A DNA stretch of 64,000 bases from Pyramidobacter piscolens. Its GTDB lineage: Bacteria; Synergistota; Synergistia; Synergistales; Dethiosulfovibrionaceae. Numbering within the stretch: position 1 is the stretch's first letter; the number at the start of each line of letters is the position of its first letter. The stretch spans positions 1-64,000 of the forward strand of contig SFDM01000004.1 of the NCBI GenBank assembly GCA_004558205.1, in the 5' to 3' direction. This document shows positions 25,934 to 34,775 of this stretch, piece after piece. Made by a program: the position numbers and the translations under genes. The notes beneath the pieces are model-generated. The model saw only the letters and a list, made by a program, of their open reading frames with translations, searched no databases and was not told the origin of the DNA.

Positions 25934-26685
25934 AGCGTCGTTATTTCCTCTCTGCATTCAACTTTCAGGACTTCCGAGAACAACTCCCCACAGAGAGGTT
26001 CTTTAAGCCGCTCGATCACTTCGTTATAGTGCCTGACAAAATTTTTAAAATCCAGGTCGTCTCGAAGGTCCTTTCTGATTACAAAAACCGCCGAAGGAGC
26101 GTCGAAGGGAAGAGGGCCGCAGTCGTAATGCCCCAGCTTCACAGCGTCGGCGGCGTCGAGCACCACAGCGTCCACGGCGCCGCACTCCAAAGCGTAGGGC
26201 AGCGCCGCCGCCATAACGGGCTTCATCCGCGTTTCGGACCCCAAAGCCGCTCTGACGGCCTTTACCTGCAATTCACGGCCGTTCATGTAGCCCACGGCAG
26301 CGAGCGTTTTTTTGCCGGCACTGACCAGCACGTTGGCGTTCTTCACAAGCCCGCCCGCAATCGCGAAGGGAGCTCCCGACTCCAGGAACTTCTCCGCGGC
26401 GTCGGGGCAGAGCACCGCCATGTCGAACTTGCCGGCCGCCAGGGCGAACTCCGCCTGGGTTCCACAGCAGTCGCTGAGCTGAAGAAAGGAGATCTCCCTC
26501 ATGTCCACGGTCCGAACCTTTGGCATACCGCATCGAACGGCATAGGCCACAAGCTGTCCCGCCAGGTCCTCACCGCAGGCGATGCGCAAATCCCCCCGCC
26601 GCGGCCGCGCAGAAAAAAAGGAAAGGGCCGCGGCCGCCAGCGCCGCGCAGAAAATCGTGGCAAGCGCCACGCGGCTTCTATTCAA
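25885..26685 (-). CDS. saoB: ABC transporter substrate-binding-like protein (SaoB-type, Cys form)
   Basis: A 266-residue secreted or membrane-anchored protein: N-terminal hydrophobic segment (VALATIFCAALAAAALSFF) then a small NMT1-like binding domain beginning LRIACGEDLAGQLVAYA. The key feature is SDCCGTQAEFAL at about residue 73; in relatives, as I recall, one of these positions can be selenocysteine, hence the '(seleno)protein' label. Here both are Cys and no UGA occurs in frame. Start is TTG 26685, overlapping the previous stop, behind GAGGTGG. Partner of the larger receptor encoded just upstream. Confidence 0.75.
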   Translation of the reverse strand: MNRSRVALATIFCAALAAAALSFFSARPRRGDLRIACGEDLAGQLVAYAVRCGMPKVRTVDMREISFLQLSDCCGTQAEFALAAGKFDMAVLCPDAAEKFLESGAPFAIAGGLVKNANVLVSAGKKTLAAVGYMNGRELQVKAVRAALGSETRMKPVMAAALPYALECGAVDAVVLDAADAVKLGHYDCGPLPFDAPSAVFVIRKDLRDDLDFKNFVRHYNEVIERLKEPLCGELFSEVLKVECREEITTLWQKMKVQLLTLQDAG

Positions 26686-27829
26686 CGATACCGTCCACCT
26701 CGACGGCCTTCGCTCTCCATTCTTTATAGCTCATCCCCACGGGGAAAAGGGGATCGACGCGATCCTTGATGAAAACGTCAAAATCCATGGCCCCGCAGGC
26801 GTTGAAGTAGCTGAGGTCGATGTAGTCGTCCAGATTCACCGAGTTGATGTCGTCGCGAACGTGGTAATGCTTCATGGTGTCAAGCTGGTTCTGCATGTTC
26901 TGTTTGTTCAGCTTCCAGCTGATCGTACGGCCTTCTTCGTTAAGCTTTTTGTAAAGCGTCATCAGGCCCACTTCAAAGGGCACGTTGTAGTTCTCGGCAA
27001 AGATGCGGGCTGCCTTGTAGGGATGCAGGTACATGTACTGAACGCAAAGAGAATGAGCCAAAAGCATTCTGCTGGCGAGCTTGGGATGTTTCTTGGCAAA
27101 GTCGTAGTTCATGCATACCTTGCAGCAGGTGCCGTGGCCGTTGGCGCGGTCCGTATTCTGGCGAACCATGACCCAGCCCGTCTTCTCGTATTCAGCCATG
27201 GAGCCCCAGGGATCACAGCAGATAAAGGCGTCCAGCTTGCCCGCCGCCATGGAGAAGTACTCGTCGGCGTCGCTCATGGAGAAGTTCTCATACTGTTCGA
27301 TGTCGTTCGGGATACCCAGCTGGTCGGTCCACTCCATCCAGTTGATGGCGTTCATGGGGTCGCCGCCGGCGGCGATTTTCTTGCCGATCAGGTCCGATGG
27401 CTTTTTGATGTTGAAGCTGCACACCAGATACTCGGCGCCGCCCGTATGGTTCTCCGCGGCGATGAACAGAGGCGTGCCGTTCTGCACCGCGCCCAACGTA
27501 GTGGTCCAGCCAGCATAGGCCATGTCCATTCTGCCGGCGCTCATGGCCTCGGGCACTTTGCCGTTTCCAGTGATCTCCACCTTCAGCCCCAGGGCCTTGA
27601 AGATACCCGAATCCTGCCCAATGCAGGCCGCCGTCATGTGATCGCAGTTGTAGTAGCCCAGGTTGACGGTGTAGTCAGCGTCTTCCTTCGACAGCGGTTC
27701 CAGCTTGTATTCCGCCGCCATGGCCGCCGCCGCGGGATCAGCCTCCGCAGCGCAGACCGCCTGATTTGAAAGGGCGGCGCCGCACAGCGCTCCCAACGCC
27801 AAGGCAAGGATCTTTCCGCACATTCTCAT
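26678..27829 (-). CDS. saoX: ABC transporter substrate-binding protein (SaoX-type)
   Basis: A 383-residue receptor of the nitrate/sulfonate (NMT1/SsuA) class with a signal peptide (KILALALGALCGAALSNQAVCA). Segments VNLGYYNCDHMTAACIGQDSGIFKALGLKVEI and MAYAGWTTTLGAVQNG correspond to the two ligand-cleft lobes. It is unusually Cys-rich for a periplasmic receptor (FICCDPWG, GTCCKVCMNYDF, YFNACGAMDF), in keeping with a thiol- or metal/metalloid-handling role. Start ATG 27829 follows GAGGAGG. Confidence 0.8.
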   Translation of the reverse strand: MRMCGKILALALGALCGAALSNQAVCAAEADPAAAAMAAEYKLEPLSKEDADYTVNLGYYNCDHMTAACIGQDSGIFKALGLKVEITGNGKVPEAMSAGRMDMAYAGWTTTLGAVQNGTPLFIAAENHTGGAEYLVCSFNIKKPSDLIGKKIAAGGDPMNAINWMEWTDQLGIPNDIEQYENFSMSDADEYFSMAAGKLDAFICCDPWGSMAEYEKTGWVMVRQNTDRANGHGTCCKVCMNYDFAKKHPKLASRMLLAHSLCVQYMYLHPYKAARIFAENYNVPFEVGLMTLYKKLNEEGRTISWKLNKQNMQNQLDTMKHYHVRDDINSVNLDDYIDLSYFNACGAMDFDVFIKDRVDPLFPVGMSYKEWRAKAVEVDGIVE

Positions 27830-27867
27830 AAAAAAGACCTCCTCATAAAAAATAGGACGGAAAAGGA

Positions 27868-28305
27868 TCAGCAGCAGCCGTCCATGTTATTGCCAAATAG
27901 GTTCACCCATTCGCCGCGGACAAAGCGAAAGACGGCGAAACCAAAATAAATGCCCTTCTGCCCTGAAACCAGAAGTTCCACCGGGGGAACTTCGTCGATA
28001 TCCTTCCACTGCAGCGCACAGTTTTCCAAAGGAGCCTTGACCCACGGAGAGACCCGGTAGCCCCCATCCTGAGAATAGACGGCTACCATATGATTCTCTT
28101 CCGGATTTTCGCTGTAAACCACCACCAGATCCTCGATTCCATCGCCGTTGCAGTCGCCGGCCTTGACGAGAAGAATCTTTTTGTCGGGGCAGCTCTTTCT
28201 GAAAATGGCGGCCAAAGGATGGGACGGTTCGGCCATCGCGGGAAGCCCCTCCCCATTCAGGCAGCATAAAAAAAGGAAAAGAACGCCGGTCAGGATTCCC
28301 CTCAC
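27868..28305 (-). CDS. saoC: Secreted Cys-Cys-COOH protein (SaoC-type)
   Basis: A 145-residue protein with a signal peptide (ILTGVLFLFLCCLNGEGLPAMA), a short beta-rich domain containing GDCNGDGIEDLVVVY (calcium-binding-like FG-GAP style loop), and a C-terminus ending DGCC followed at once by TGA. The terminal Cys-Cys is the hallmark of the family I recall as Cys-Cys-COOH (seleno)protein SaoC. The start is GTG 28305, overlapping the TGA of saoE (GTGA). A terminal CC pair is well suited to bind a soft metal(loid) or carry Se/S, but the function is unproven. Confidence 0.78.
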   Translation of the reverse strand: MRGILTGVLFLFLCCLNGEGLPAMAEPSHPLAAIFRKSCPDKKILLVKAGDCNGDGIEDLVVVYSENPEENHMVAVYSQDGGYRVSPWVKAPLENCALQWKDIDEVPPVELLVSGQKGIYFGFAVFRFVRGEWVNLFGNNMDGCC

Positions 28306-29375
28306 GCTCGATTCCTCCAGGACCGCCTCAGCTGCAGAAACCAGCCGTAGGCGCCGATTCCGACCACCAACACAGCGCAGAAAACTTTAAACCACTGGGG
28401 AAAGTCAACGGAGATATGGCTCACAAAGTCGATCTTGCCCTGAGACTGAGAAAGATCGAAAACCGGCATAAAACGACCGGCCAGTAAAAGATTGGTGATG
28501 TATCCAAAAATAAGCCCGAAGACCACTAAAGTACCCGTGTAAATAACCACGGCCCTTTTGCCGATAAGACGCCAGATGCTGACCATCTCGGGAAAGTTCG
28601 TCGCCACACTCGACAGGAGAAAAGTCACCGCTACGCCAGGTGCGGCGCCGGCGCTCACCAACGCCGCGATGAAGGGAATGTGCCCGAGAGCGCAGACGTA
28701 CATCACACAGCCCAGCAGCGTGATGCCCAGTAAAGACAGGAGCCGCGGATTGCTCAGATAGTTCAGGATAAAGGAAGTGGGCACCACCGTCAGCAGCAGC
28801 GCCGCGAAGGCTGTTCCCACGATGATGAACCGGCAGGTCTGCACCGCCAGATCGTTGAATCCCCACTCGATGCCGCCGCGAAGGCGCTGCATCAGCGGCT
28901 GGCGCGGGTGAAGCTCCTCGCGCCCATCCCGATGAGAAGCAAGATTCGCCGCCATGGGCGATTGAAGCTCGCCGCCCGCGAAACGGTTCCCTATGAGGCC
29001 GATGAAAAATGGAATCACAAAACCGCTGACCAAGTAAATCGACGCGATCTCGGGCCCCAACATGGCATAAGCCAGAATAACCGCCGCCGGGTTGATGATC
29101 GGCGTCGACACCAGAAAAGCCAGAGTGGGCCCCAAATAGGCGCCGGAATAATAGAGCCCCAGCGAAAGAGGCACCACGCCGCAGCTGCATATGGGCAGAA
29201 GCATGCCCGAAACGGTGGCTTTAACGATGGAAGACAGTTTTTTGTTGCCCAGGGATTGCTGCAGCGCCTCGGGACGCAGTACCGCGTGAAGAATCCCGCA
29301 CAGCAGAAAGCTGACGATCAGCCAGGGTCCGCTGGTTTCCAGCATGGCCCAGCCGTACTGAAAGAAGCGCGTCAT
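28302..29375 (-). CDS. saoE: Efflux permease (SaoE-type; ArsP/DUF318 family)
   Basis: A 357-residue integral membrane protein with about eight to ten helices, related to the ArsP/YraQ permeases that export organoarsenicals. The diagnostic motif LLPICSCGVVPLSLGLY lies at about residue 60, followed by FLVSTPIINPAAVILAYAMLGP. A charged loop at about 130-160 separates two halves. It overlaps saoT by four bases (ATGA). In this cluster it pairs an exporter with an importer, suggesting import, transformation and expulsion of a metalloid or organic selenium/sulfur compound (inference). Confidence 0.82.
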   Translation of the reverse strand: MTRFFQYGWAMLETSGPWLIVSFLLCGILHAVLRPEALQQSLGNKKLSSIVKATVSGMLLPICSCGVVPLSLGLYYSGAYLGPTLAFLVSTPIINPAAVILAYAMLGPEIASIYLVSGFVIPFFIGLIGNRFAGGELQSPMAANLASHRDGREELHPRQPLMQRLRGGIEWGFNDLAVQTCRFIIVGTAFAALLLTVVPTSFILNYLSNPRLLSLLGITLLGCVMYVCALGHIPFIAALVSAGAAPGVAVTFLLSSVATNFPEMVSIWRLIGKRAVVIYTGTLVVFGLIFGYITNLLLAGRFMPVFDLSQSQGKIDFVSHISVDFPQWFKVFCAVLVVGIGAYGWFLQLRRSWRNRA

Positions 29376-29626
29376 AGCTCTTCGCCGATAGCCTCTGAAA
29401 TCACCTTTTCTATGGCCCTGCGGTTCAGATCCTCGTAGCGGTCTTTGCCGTCGACGATCATAGTGCCGCGGGTAATCGGGCCGTACTTGGGCAAATAGTC
29501 AAAATCTTTGCCGGCGTAGTACACCGTCAGGTCGATCTTGTCGGGGAAACGCTTTTGCAGGCCTCTCAGGAGGTCGCCATAACCGTCGCAGCAGGGACAC
29601 GTGTTGATAAACTCGATCTTCGTCAT
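29372..29626 (-). CDS. saoT: Thioredoxin-like protein with CPCC site (SaoT-type)
   Basis: An 84-residue minimal thioredoxin-fold protein: IEFINTCPCCDGYGDLLRGL places a CPCC redox site after the first strand, and ITRGTMIVDGK supplies the cis-Pro-like region in altered form. In relatives one Cys is reported as selenocysteine; here all are Cys. ATG 29626 is preferred over ATG 29632 because TGGAGCG lies eight bases upstream. First gene of the nine-gene operon, with its own promoter at 29695-29723. Confidence 0.78.
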   Translation of the reverse strand: MTKIEFINTCPCCDGYGDLLRGLQKRFPDKIDLTVYYAGKDFDYLPKYGPITRGTMIVDGKDRYEDLNRRAIEKVISEAIGEEL

Positions 29627-29659
29627 TTTCATCGCTCCAAATGTATCGTAGTGTGTTTT

Positions 29660-29723
29660 CGCGGTTCCGGCATGGATACCGCAACCGCGTTGAAATTATA
29701 AGTCTTATATGGAATAAAAACAA
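29660..29723 (-). promoter_or_regulatory. Promoter and leader hairpin of the Sao-type operon
   Basis: On the minus strand TTGTTT (29723-29718) and TATAAT (29700-29695) are 17 bp apart. Just downstream CGCGGTT (29689-29683) pairs with AACCGCG (29666-29660) to make a hairpin in the 5' leader, possibly an attenuator or RNA-stability element. Confidence 0.55.
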
Positions 29724-29795
29724 GAATAATTTTTCATAATTAAAATTCAGCAATACCAGTTGGCAATATCACTTTGGAGAATATTTCCCCGTGCT

Positions 29796-29830
29796 AAAGG
29801 AACAGTTCACAGAAGTTCTGTTCCTTTTTT
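29796..29830 (+). terminator. Orphan terminator-like hairpin
   Basis: aaaggaacag (29796-29805) pairs with ctgttccttt (29818-29827) and a T-run follows on the plus strand. No plus-strand gene precedes it, so it may be a relic or protect the Sao promoter from antisense read-through. Confidence 0.6.
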
Positions 29831-29934
29831 TGGCACGGAAAAGGAGACTTCACCGCCGCATCTCACATTTATAGTCTTTATACCTTTCTCACAAAACAGG
29901 CCCCCCTTTCAAGCGGCCGCTCAAAAAGGGAGCC

Positions 29935-30123
29935 TGTTACAGCTCATAGCAATTCGCATTGTGCGTGTCACCTCAGAACCTACAAATGAGCAAACCTGCT
30001 CCCCTTTGCCAACATGCTATGGTCCCTTAGGCGTTTCCGCTCCCGGTTAGTTGGTTGGCATCACAGTTTCTCTTCAACTGAGGTCTCCTTGGAGACTCTC
30101 TGCAAAGCGCTTCACGGGCGCAC
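29935..30123 (-). ncRNA. Truncated group II intron, 5' end of domain I only
   Basis: On the minus strand the sequence begins GTGCGCCCGTG at 30123, the canonical group II intron 5' start. It continues with recognisable domain I pieces in the right order: a short stem, GCCAACC...CTAACCG, a GAGCGGAAACGCC hairpin, GGGACCATAGCA, and GTTGGCAAAG closing the stem. The order and spacing resemble the first about 180 nt of IIA-type introns such as Ll.LtrB. It then stops near 29935 in an imperfect inverted repeat; no reverse-transcriptase ORF, domain V or 3' end is present. Non-functional remnant. Confidence 0.6.
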
Positions 30124-30298
30124 ATTGATAATTAGTATCAGTATCAGGGAAACTTTCTTGCTATGCGGGCATTGAGCAATAACAAGAGCTATCGTGCAAA
30201 TTTTCTATTTTGAGCGCCCCGTCATTCCCCGTCCGTTTCCATGTTGAGCCAGTCAAACCAGCCGTCAAAGGCGCCACGCATCAGGGAATGCTCGAACA

Positions 30299-30341
30299 AA
30301 AAAAAGAAGCGTTCCTCGCAAAAACTTGCGGGAACGCTTCC
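30299..30341 (-). terminator. Terminator of the PLP-enzyme operon
   Basis: On the minus strand GAAGCGTTCC...GCAAG pairs with ...TTGCGAGGAACGCTTC, followed by eight T residues. It ends the long minus-strand catabolic block. Confidence 0.85.
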
Positions 30342-30368
30342 TTTCAGCGTAATATAAAACTCCTGTCT

Positions 30369-31844
<1,476 letters not shown>

Positions 31845-31883
31845 AGAAAATTTCCTCCTCATAAAATAGGTGTGAATAATGAC

Positions 31884-32045
31884 AAAGATCTCAGCGCAAA
31901 GGGCGCGAAGGCCGCAAAGGAAAGTAAAACTTCAAACAAATAACAGAACTTCATTCCATCGGTCAAGCGGATAATTGAGTTCACGTTTAAATATATTCGC
32001 TCGCTTTTCCTTTGCGTCCTTTGCGTCCTTTGCATTTCAATCTTT
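31884..32045. repeat. Intergenic GCAAAGG inverted-repeat element, copy 1
   Basis: Left arm (31884-31924) has cagcgcaaagggcgcgaaggccgcaaagg-type sequence in short heptamer steps; right arm (32008-32045) is its complement, cctttgcgtcctttgcgtcctttgc. The AT-rich core is about 85 bp. Same arms recur at 34568, 36404 and 52784. Confidence 0.75.
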
Positions 32046-32059
32046 CGCTCTGCGATTTT

Positions 32060-33292
32060 TCAGCAGTTCAGAAGCTTCTCGAGAGCCTCCATAGACGGCT
32101 CCACCTTTGGGGCGGGGGCAACGGCTTTCTGGGCCGAAGCCACGTCTTTCAGGCCGTTGCCCGAGATGATCACCGCTGCGCGGTCCGTGGGCTTCAGGCA
32201 GCCGTTCTGGGCCATCTTCACAAATCCGGCGTAGGCGGTAGCGCCCGCCGGCTCGGCGAAGACGCCGCTCTTTCTGGGCAGGCTCGCCACGGCGGCCAGG
32301 ATTTCGTCGTCGCTCACAGCCACCGTATCGCCCTTGCTCGACCGGATGGCGTTCAGCGCCTTGGCCCAGTTGTGGGGCGCGCCCACGTCGATGCTGTCGG
32401 CCACGGTGTGGGACGGCCCGAACTCCACCCTTTTCGCGCCGCTTTGAACGGCCCTGTGAATCGGGCAGGCGCCTTCGGCCTGGACGCCGATGATCTGGGG
32501 AATCCTGTCGATGATCCCCAGGCGGTGCAGGTCGTAAAACCCCTTGTAGGTGGAGCTGACGATGCAGCCGTCGCCCACGGAGACGAAGACCTTGTCGGGC
32601 ACGTCCCAGCCGCACTGCTCGGCGATCTCCATGGCGCAGGTCTTCTTGCCCTCCACCAGGAAGGGGTTGATGGCGCAGTTGCGGTCATACCAGCCATAGC
32701 GGTCGATAGCCGCGATAGCCAGCTCCACAGCGGCGGCGTAATCGCCTTTCACGAGGAACACCCGCGCGCCGAAGACCAGAAGCTGCGTCACCTTAGCGAC
32801 AGGCGCGGCCTCGGGCACGAAAATCACGCTCTTCAGCCCCATGTTGGCGGCAAACCCAGCCAGGGAGCTGGCGGCGTTGCCCGTGGAGGCGCAGGCCAGG
32901 ATGTCCCGGTTCTGCTCTGCCGCCAGCGTCACGGCCACGGCGCTGGCGCGGTCTTTCAGGGAAGCCGTGGGGTTGCGTCCGTCGTCCTTGATCAGCAGCT
33001 GCTTCACGCCGTACTCGGCAGCAATGCCGGGCATGTCGTAGAGCGGCGTCCAGCCCACCTGCAGCGAGGGGCGCCTGGAATCGGCGGCTGTGGGCAGGAT
33101 CTCGCCGTAACGCCACAGGCTGCGCCGCCCGTCCTTCGCCAGAGATTCGCGGCTGAGGCGCTTTTTGACGCCGTCGTAGTCGTAAAGCACGTGCATGGTA
33201 CCGTGGATGCCGCAGTCGGGGCAGGTCTTGAGCCCGCTCGAGGCGGGGAACTCGCGCCCGCAGAGGGCGCATTTCAGCGTGTAGGAGGCCAT
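32060..33292 (-). CDS. Threonine-synthase-like PLP enzyme
   Basis: A 410-residue fold-type II PLP enzyme. It opens with a zinc-ribbon-like CALCGREF...CPDCG, as in archaeal-type threonine synthases, then GWTPLYDMPGIA, the PLP lysine in NPTASLKDRAS (about residue 110), and ACASTGNAASSLAGFAANMG. C-terminal IISGNGLKD is also typical. No other threonine-biosynthesis gene is near; in this catabolic setting it may act as a lyase on hydroxy or substituted amino acids instead (inference). The ATG at 33292 lies ten bases after the ygeY stop without a clear ribosome site, implying coupling. Confidence 0.82.
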   Translation of the reverse strand: MASYTLKCALCGREFPASSGLKTCPDCGIHGTMHVLYDYDGVKKRLSRESLAKDGRRSLWRYGEILPTAADSRRPSLQVGWTPLYDMPGIAAEYGVKQLLIKDDGRNPTASLKDRASAVAVTLAAEQNRDILACASTGNAASSLAGFAANMGLKSVIFVPEAAPVAKVTQLLVFGARVFLVKGDYAAAVELAIAAIDRYGWYDRNCAINPFLVEGKKTCAMEIAEQCGWDVPDKVFVSVGDGCIVSSTYKGFYDLHRLGIIDRIPQIIGVQAEGACPIHRAVQSGAKRVEFGPSHTVADSIDVGAPHNWAKALNAIRSSKGDTVAVSDDEILAAVASLPRKSGVFAEPAGATAYAGFVKMAQNGCLKPTDRAAVIISGNGLKDVASAQKAVAPAPKVEPSMEALEKLLNC

Positions 33293-33301
33293 GGGGAAAA
33301 G

Positions 33302-34483
33302 CTAGCGCAGCACGGCGCGGATGATTCCCTGATAGCCTTCGCAGGCTCTGTGAAGCTGGTCGATCTCGATGTACTCGTCGATCACGTGGGCCAACGATTC
33401 CAAGGAGCCGCCGAAGCCGATGGTGGGGATTCCCGCCTTGCCGGCGTAGTAGCTGCCGTTGGTGCAGAAGGCGTAGTGCGACAGTTCGGGCTTCAGGCCC
33501 GCGGCGTGCAGGCCTTCCAAGGCGGCCTTCACGAACCAGTTGTCGTCAGGGAACAGCCAGCCGGGAGCGTAGCGCTTCGCCTCGATGGTCTCGCCGGTGT
33601 AGCACTTTTCCGAGCCCACGGCCAGGTAGACCTTGGCGTCGAGCTTGGGATTGCGGACGGCTTCGGCGTCGATGATATCCTGGATCTGCTTCAGCACTTC
33701 CGCGTCGGTCTCGCCCACCAGCAGACGGCGGTCGTAGGTGACGCGGCACTTCTCGGGCACCACCGAGGCGCCGGGATAGGGCGTGGAGATGATGTCCGTC
33801 AGCTCCAGGATCCCCTTGCCGAGCACGGGCTGTTCCTTGGGTTTGAAGTCGCGCTCGATGGCCTCCAGCAGGGGAACCATGGTCTTCACGGCGTTCAGCC
33901 CCACGTCGGGGTTGGACGAGTGGGCGGGCTTGCCCTTAGTCTCCAGCACCACCTCGGCGCGGCCACGCTGGCCGCGCTTGAGGTTCAGCGACGAGGCCTC
34001 GCCGATGATCACGCAGTCGGGCTTCCAGCGCTTGCCCAGCTCTTCCGAGGCCACGCCCTCAAAGCATTCCTCATGGACGCCGCCGCAGACGATCAGCTCG
34101 CCGTCCACGCCAGCGGGGTTCTCCTTGATCAGTTTGGCCGCCATCAGGGCCGCCGCTAGGTTCCCCTTCATGTCGCTGGTGCCGCGGCCATAGATGCGCG
34201 TGCCCACGATTTCGGCGGCGTAGGGGTCGTGGGTCCACTTGGCGGGATCAGCCACGTCCACGTGGTCCATGTGGCCCTCAAACAGGATTTTTTTGCCGCC
34301 CCGGCCCAGCTTCATGCAGCCCGACACGTTGCCGTAGCGGTCGCGCTCCGTGGAGTCGAAGCCGAAGCGCTTCATGGCCGCTTCCACGTAATCGGCCATT
34401 TTATCCTCATGTCCCGAAAGGCTCTGGCGCTGAATCATGCCGCGGCACAGCTCCGCCAGTTCATTCTTCCAATTCTCGCTCAT
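33302..34483 (-). CDS. ygeY: YgeY-type selenium-metabolism-linked M20 hydrolase
   Basis: A 393-residue zinc peptidase/deacylase of the M20 family. Metal and catalytic residues are visible: EGHMDHVDV (first His and Asp), GRGTSDMKGNLAA (bridging Asp), GVHEECFEG (Glu base and ligand), IIGEAS, and the C-terminal His in SLAHVIDEY. The N-terminus (LAELCRGMIQRQSLSGHE) and length fit YgeY, a family found mostly in genomes with selenium-dependent hydroxylases and reductases. Start ATG 34483 follows GAGGAGG. In enteric bacteria ygeY sits next to ygeX (diaminopropionate lyase), comparable to the PLP enzymes here. Confidence 0.83.
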   Translation of the reverse strand: MSENWKNELAELCRGMIQRQSLSGHEDKMADYVEAAMKRFGFDSTERDRYGNVSGCMKLGRGGKKILFEGHMDHVDVADPAKWTHDPYAAEIVGTRIYGRGTSDMKGNLAAALMAAKLIKENPAGVDGELIVCGGVHEECFEGVASEELGKRWKPDCVIIGEASSLNLKRGQRGRAEVVLETKGKPAHSSNPDVGLNAVKTMVPLLEAIERDFKPKEQPVLGKGILELTDIISTPYPGASVVPEKCRVTYDRRLLVGETDAEVLKQIQDIIDAEAVRNPKLDAKVYLAVGSEKCYTGETIEAKRYAPGWLFPDDNWFVKAALEGLHAAGLKPELSHYAFCTNGSYYAGKAGIPTIGFGGSLESLAHVIDEYIEIDQLHRACEGYQGIIRAVLR

Positions 34484-34511
34484 AAAAAAACCTCCTCAGA
34501 AACTTCAAGAA

Positions 34512-34527
34512 TGTTCCACGTGGAACA
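34512..34527. promoter_or_regulatory. parS-type ParB-binding palindrome, copy 1
   Basis: tgttccacgtggaaca, a perfect 16-bp palindrome that differs from the classic TGTTTCACGTGAAACA only at the symmetric 5th and 12th positions. It lies in the gap between ygeY and the deacylase gene. An identical 16-mer occurs at 48020. Confidence 0.75.
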
Positions 34528-34567
34528 TTTTCTTTTTTTAATCGTTTATAGGGCTGAAAATCCAGGT

Positions 34568-34746
34568 CAAAAGATTTCAACGCGAAGGGCGCAAAGGTTC
34601 GCAAAGGAAAAACTGGAAGACTTTCAGAATCATAAAAACTAACCAAATCTACAAATTGTTATTATATTGGTTCGTTTTGAGTTATTGATTCAGACTTTGT
34701 CTTCCCTTTGCGGCCTTCGCGCCCTTTACGATTCAATCTTTTGATC
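34568..34746. repeat. Intergenic GCAAAGG inverted-repeat element, copy 2
   Basis: Left arm cgcgaagggcgcaaaggttcgcaaagg-type (34580-34607) and right arm ccctttgcggccttcgcgcccttt (34704-34728) are complementary. The core (about 34610-34692) is about 80% identical to the core of the copy at 52784. Confidence 0.75.
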
Positions 34747-34775
34747 CGTTTTTTTACGGCTCAAGGAATTACACT

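Noticed and set aside
27868..27884. Possible Sec read-through at the TGA after the terminal Cys-Cys of the SaoC-type protein
   Set aside because: The frame beyond TGA shows no conserved sequence and a terminal Cys-Cys is itself the family feature.
32012..34159. 715-codon plus-strand frame opposite the threonine-synthase-like and ygeY genes
   Set aside because: Antisense shadow of two well-supported genes.
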